Source: Spirochaetales bacterium
Lineage (GTDB): Bacteria; Spirochaetota; Spirochaetia; ARS1246
DNA length: 6,260 nt
NCBI GenBank assembly: GCA_018644745.1
Contig: JABGPX010000317.1
Span: 1-6,260, forward strand
Reading direction: 5' to 3'
The translations under genes and the position numbers were made by a program. The notes beneath the pieces were generated by a model that had not been told where the DNA came from, made no database searches, and was given only the letters and a program-made list of their open reading frames with translations. The number at the start of each line of letters is the position of its first letter. Within the stretch, counting starts at the first letter, position 1. Shown piece by piece: positions 5,555 to 6,260 of this stretch.

Positions 5555-6260
5555 CTAACCACGAAAATAGGTTTTCATCACGGTGGCCATGTCTTTGGCA
5601 ACAACCTTCTCGTCTCGCCGGAGGAGATGATACTTGCCGTCTTCCGCGGCAATCTCCGGGGCAAAAAGAGAATGGACGACCAGTCCCCGCTTGGACATAT
5701 TATTCTCTACGAACAACTTCTTGTAGTAGCCGTCGTAGTCTTTATGTGTGAAGTCACAGGCAATGATCACGGCTTTGTTCTCGAGGCCGGCCTTCAATTC
5801 AAGGAGTGATTTCCAGTCGCCCAGCGCAAAGTTGTTAATCCCTCGTAAATGCTCCATGCTCTTGAAGCTCTCAATGTGCTGATTGCCGTTTCCGCAGAAA
5901 TGGATAATCCCGCCATCAAAGGCTTTGAGAATCTTTTCGTTGTAGGGTACTACAAACTCCCGGTACAATTCACCGGAAATGATAACAGCGTCATCGTCGG
6001 AGAACCAAACACCGACACCGTCCGGGACGTAGGCGCCCTGGTTCCCGAAGCATTGATTCATGGGCTGACCAAGGATCTTCTTCTGATGTTTCACCCATGC
6101 GATAACCGTATCGCTCAGGAGATCCATGAGTTTGTGAATCTTTTCGGGATATTCCTGCATCCAGTAGAACAATTTGTCATAACCAATGATCTGGACCGCA
6201 AGCGTGAGCGGGCCATGATTGTCAGTGAAGCAGACCGGAAGCTCACTGTTTTCCATAAAG
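5555..6260 (-). CDS. URO-D/MtaA-like protein, C-terminal part (N-terminus beyond the right edge)
   Basis: About 234 residues are visible. The reading frame stays open to the window edge (a Phe codon precedes the first visible Met, at 6256), and the fold normally needs about 350-400 residues, so that Met is internal. Numbering from it, TDNHGPLTLAVQIIGY at 11-26 matches the substrate-pocket stretch of URO-D-like proteins. SDDD at 86-89 and SGELYREFVVPY at 94-105 parallel the NDD and SPEMYTEF stretches of the protein at 2360-3550. His119-Phe-Cys121-Gly122 is the HxCG zinc motif of MtaA-type methyltransferases. The usual C-terminal GC pair is not seen; the segment reads GLVVHSLFAPEI at 191-202, and the only later Cys is Cys167. 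It is the promoter-proximal gene of the visible minus-strand operon. The corrinoid methyltransferase role is inferred. The two URO-D-like proteins share motifs but little else, so they are not a recent duplication. Confidence 0.85.
   Translation of the reverse strand, partial: FMENSELPVCFTDNHGPLTLAVQIIGYDKLFYWMQEYPEKIHKLMDLLSDTVIAWVKHQKKILGQPMNQCFGNQGAYVPDGVGVWFSDDDAVIISGELYREFVVPYNEKILKAFDGGIIHFCGNGNQHIESFKSMEHLRGINNFALGDWKSLLELKAGLENKAVIIACDFTHKDYDGYYKKLFVENNMSKRGLVVHSLFAPEIAAEDGKYHLLRRDEKVVAKDMATVMKTYFRG

Noticed and set aside
5227..5751. Open plus-strand frame of 174 codons across the SDR and URO-D junction
   Set aside because: It is antisense to two real genes, and its Ser/Arg-rich translation has no domain.
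1..6260. Search for tRNA, rRNA, CRISPR, insertion sequence, phage or defence genes
   Set aside because: No matching structure, repeat array, transposase or defence motif was found on either strand.

Overview
The window is a dense bacterial catabolic gene cluster. Shine-Dalgarno sites sit at normal spacing, intergenic gaps are short, and there is one textbook sigma70-type promoter. GC content looks a little above half by eye. I see no rRNA, tRNA, IS element or CRISPR to place the organism. The gene content (enolase-superfamily acid-sugar enzyme, D-mannonate-oxidoreductase-like SDR, URO-D/MtaA-like proteins) is typical of sugar-acid and C1-transfer clusters in anaerobic or uncultured bacteria, but the sequence does not fix a phylum.

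Layout, left to right. Position 58 leftwards is the start of a minus-strand gene that leaves the window. 178-1350 (+) is a mandelate racemase/muconate lactonizing enzyme (enolase) superfamily protein. 2229-1375 (-) is an SDR dehydrogenase of the D-mannonate oxidoreductase type, convergent with the previous gene. 2360-3550 (+) is a URO-D/MtaA-like protein, divergent from the SDR. The intergenic region between these two has a strong promoter (TTGACA-N17-TAATAT) with a perfect 16-bp palindrome over its -10 and start point. 6260-3582 (-) is a three-gene operon: a second URO-D/MtaA-like protein (its N-terminus lies outside the window), a second SDR, and an M24 (creatinase/prolidase-fold) hydrolase whose ribosome binding site overlaps the SDR stop codon.

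How the genes may work together (inference). The enolase-superfamily enzyme and the two dehydrogenases fit stepwise oxidation, reduction or dehydration of a hydroxy-acid or sugar-acid substrate. The two HxCG-containing URO-D-fold proteins suggest methyl (C1) transfer through a corrinoid, as in MtaA or O-demethylase systems, or a decarboxylase-like step. The M24 protein could cleave a C-N, amide or similar bond, as creatinase and ectoine hydrolase do. A working hypothesis is catabolism of a methylated or amidated sugar-acid-like compound. No corrinoid protein, transporter or regulator is visible here, so the substrate is unknown.

The most noteworthy signals are the palindromic operator-promoter at 2295-2337, unusual active-site residues in three of the enzymes, and the pairing of two divergent URO-D-like proteins with two SDRs of opposite predicted cofactor preference.
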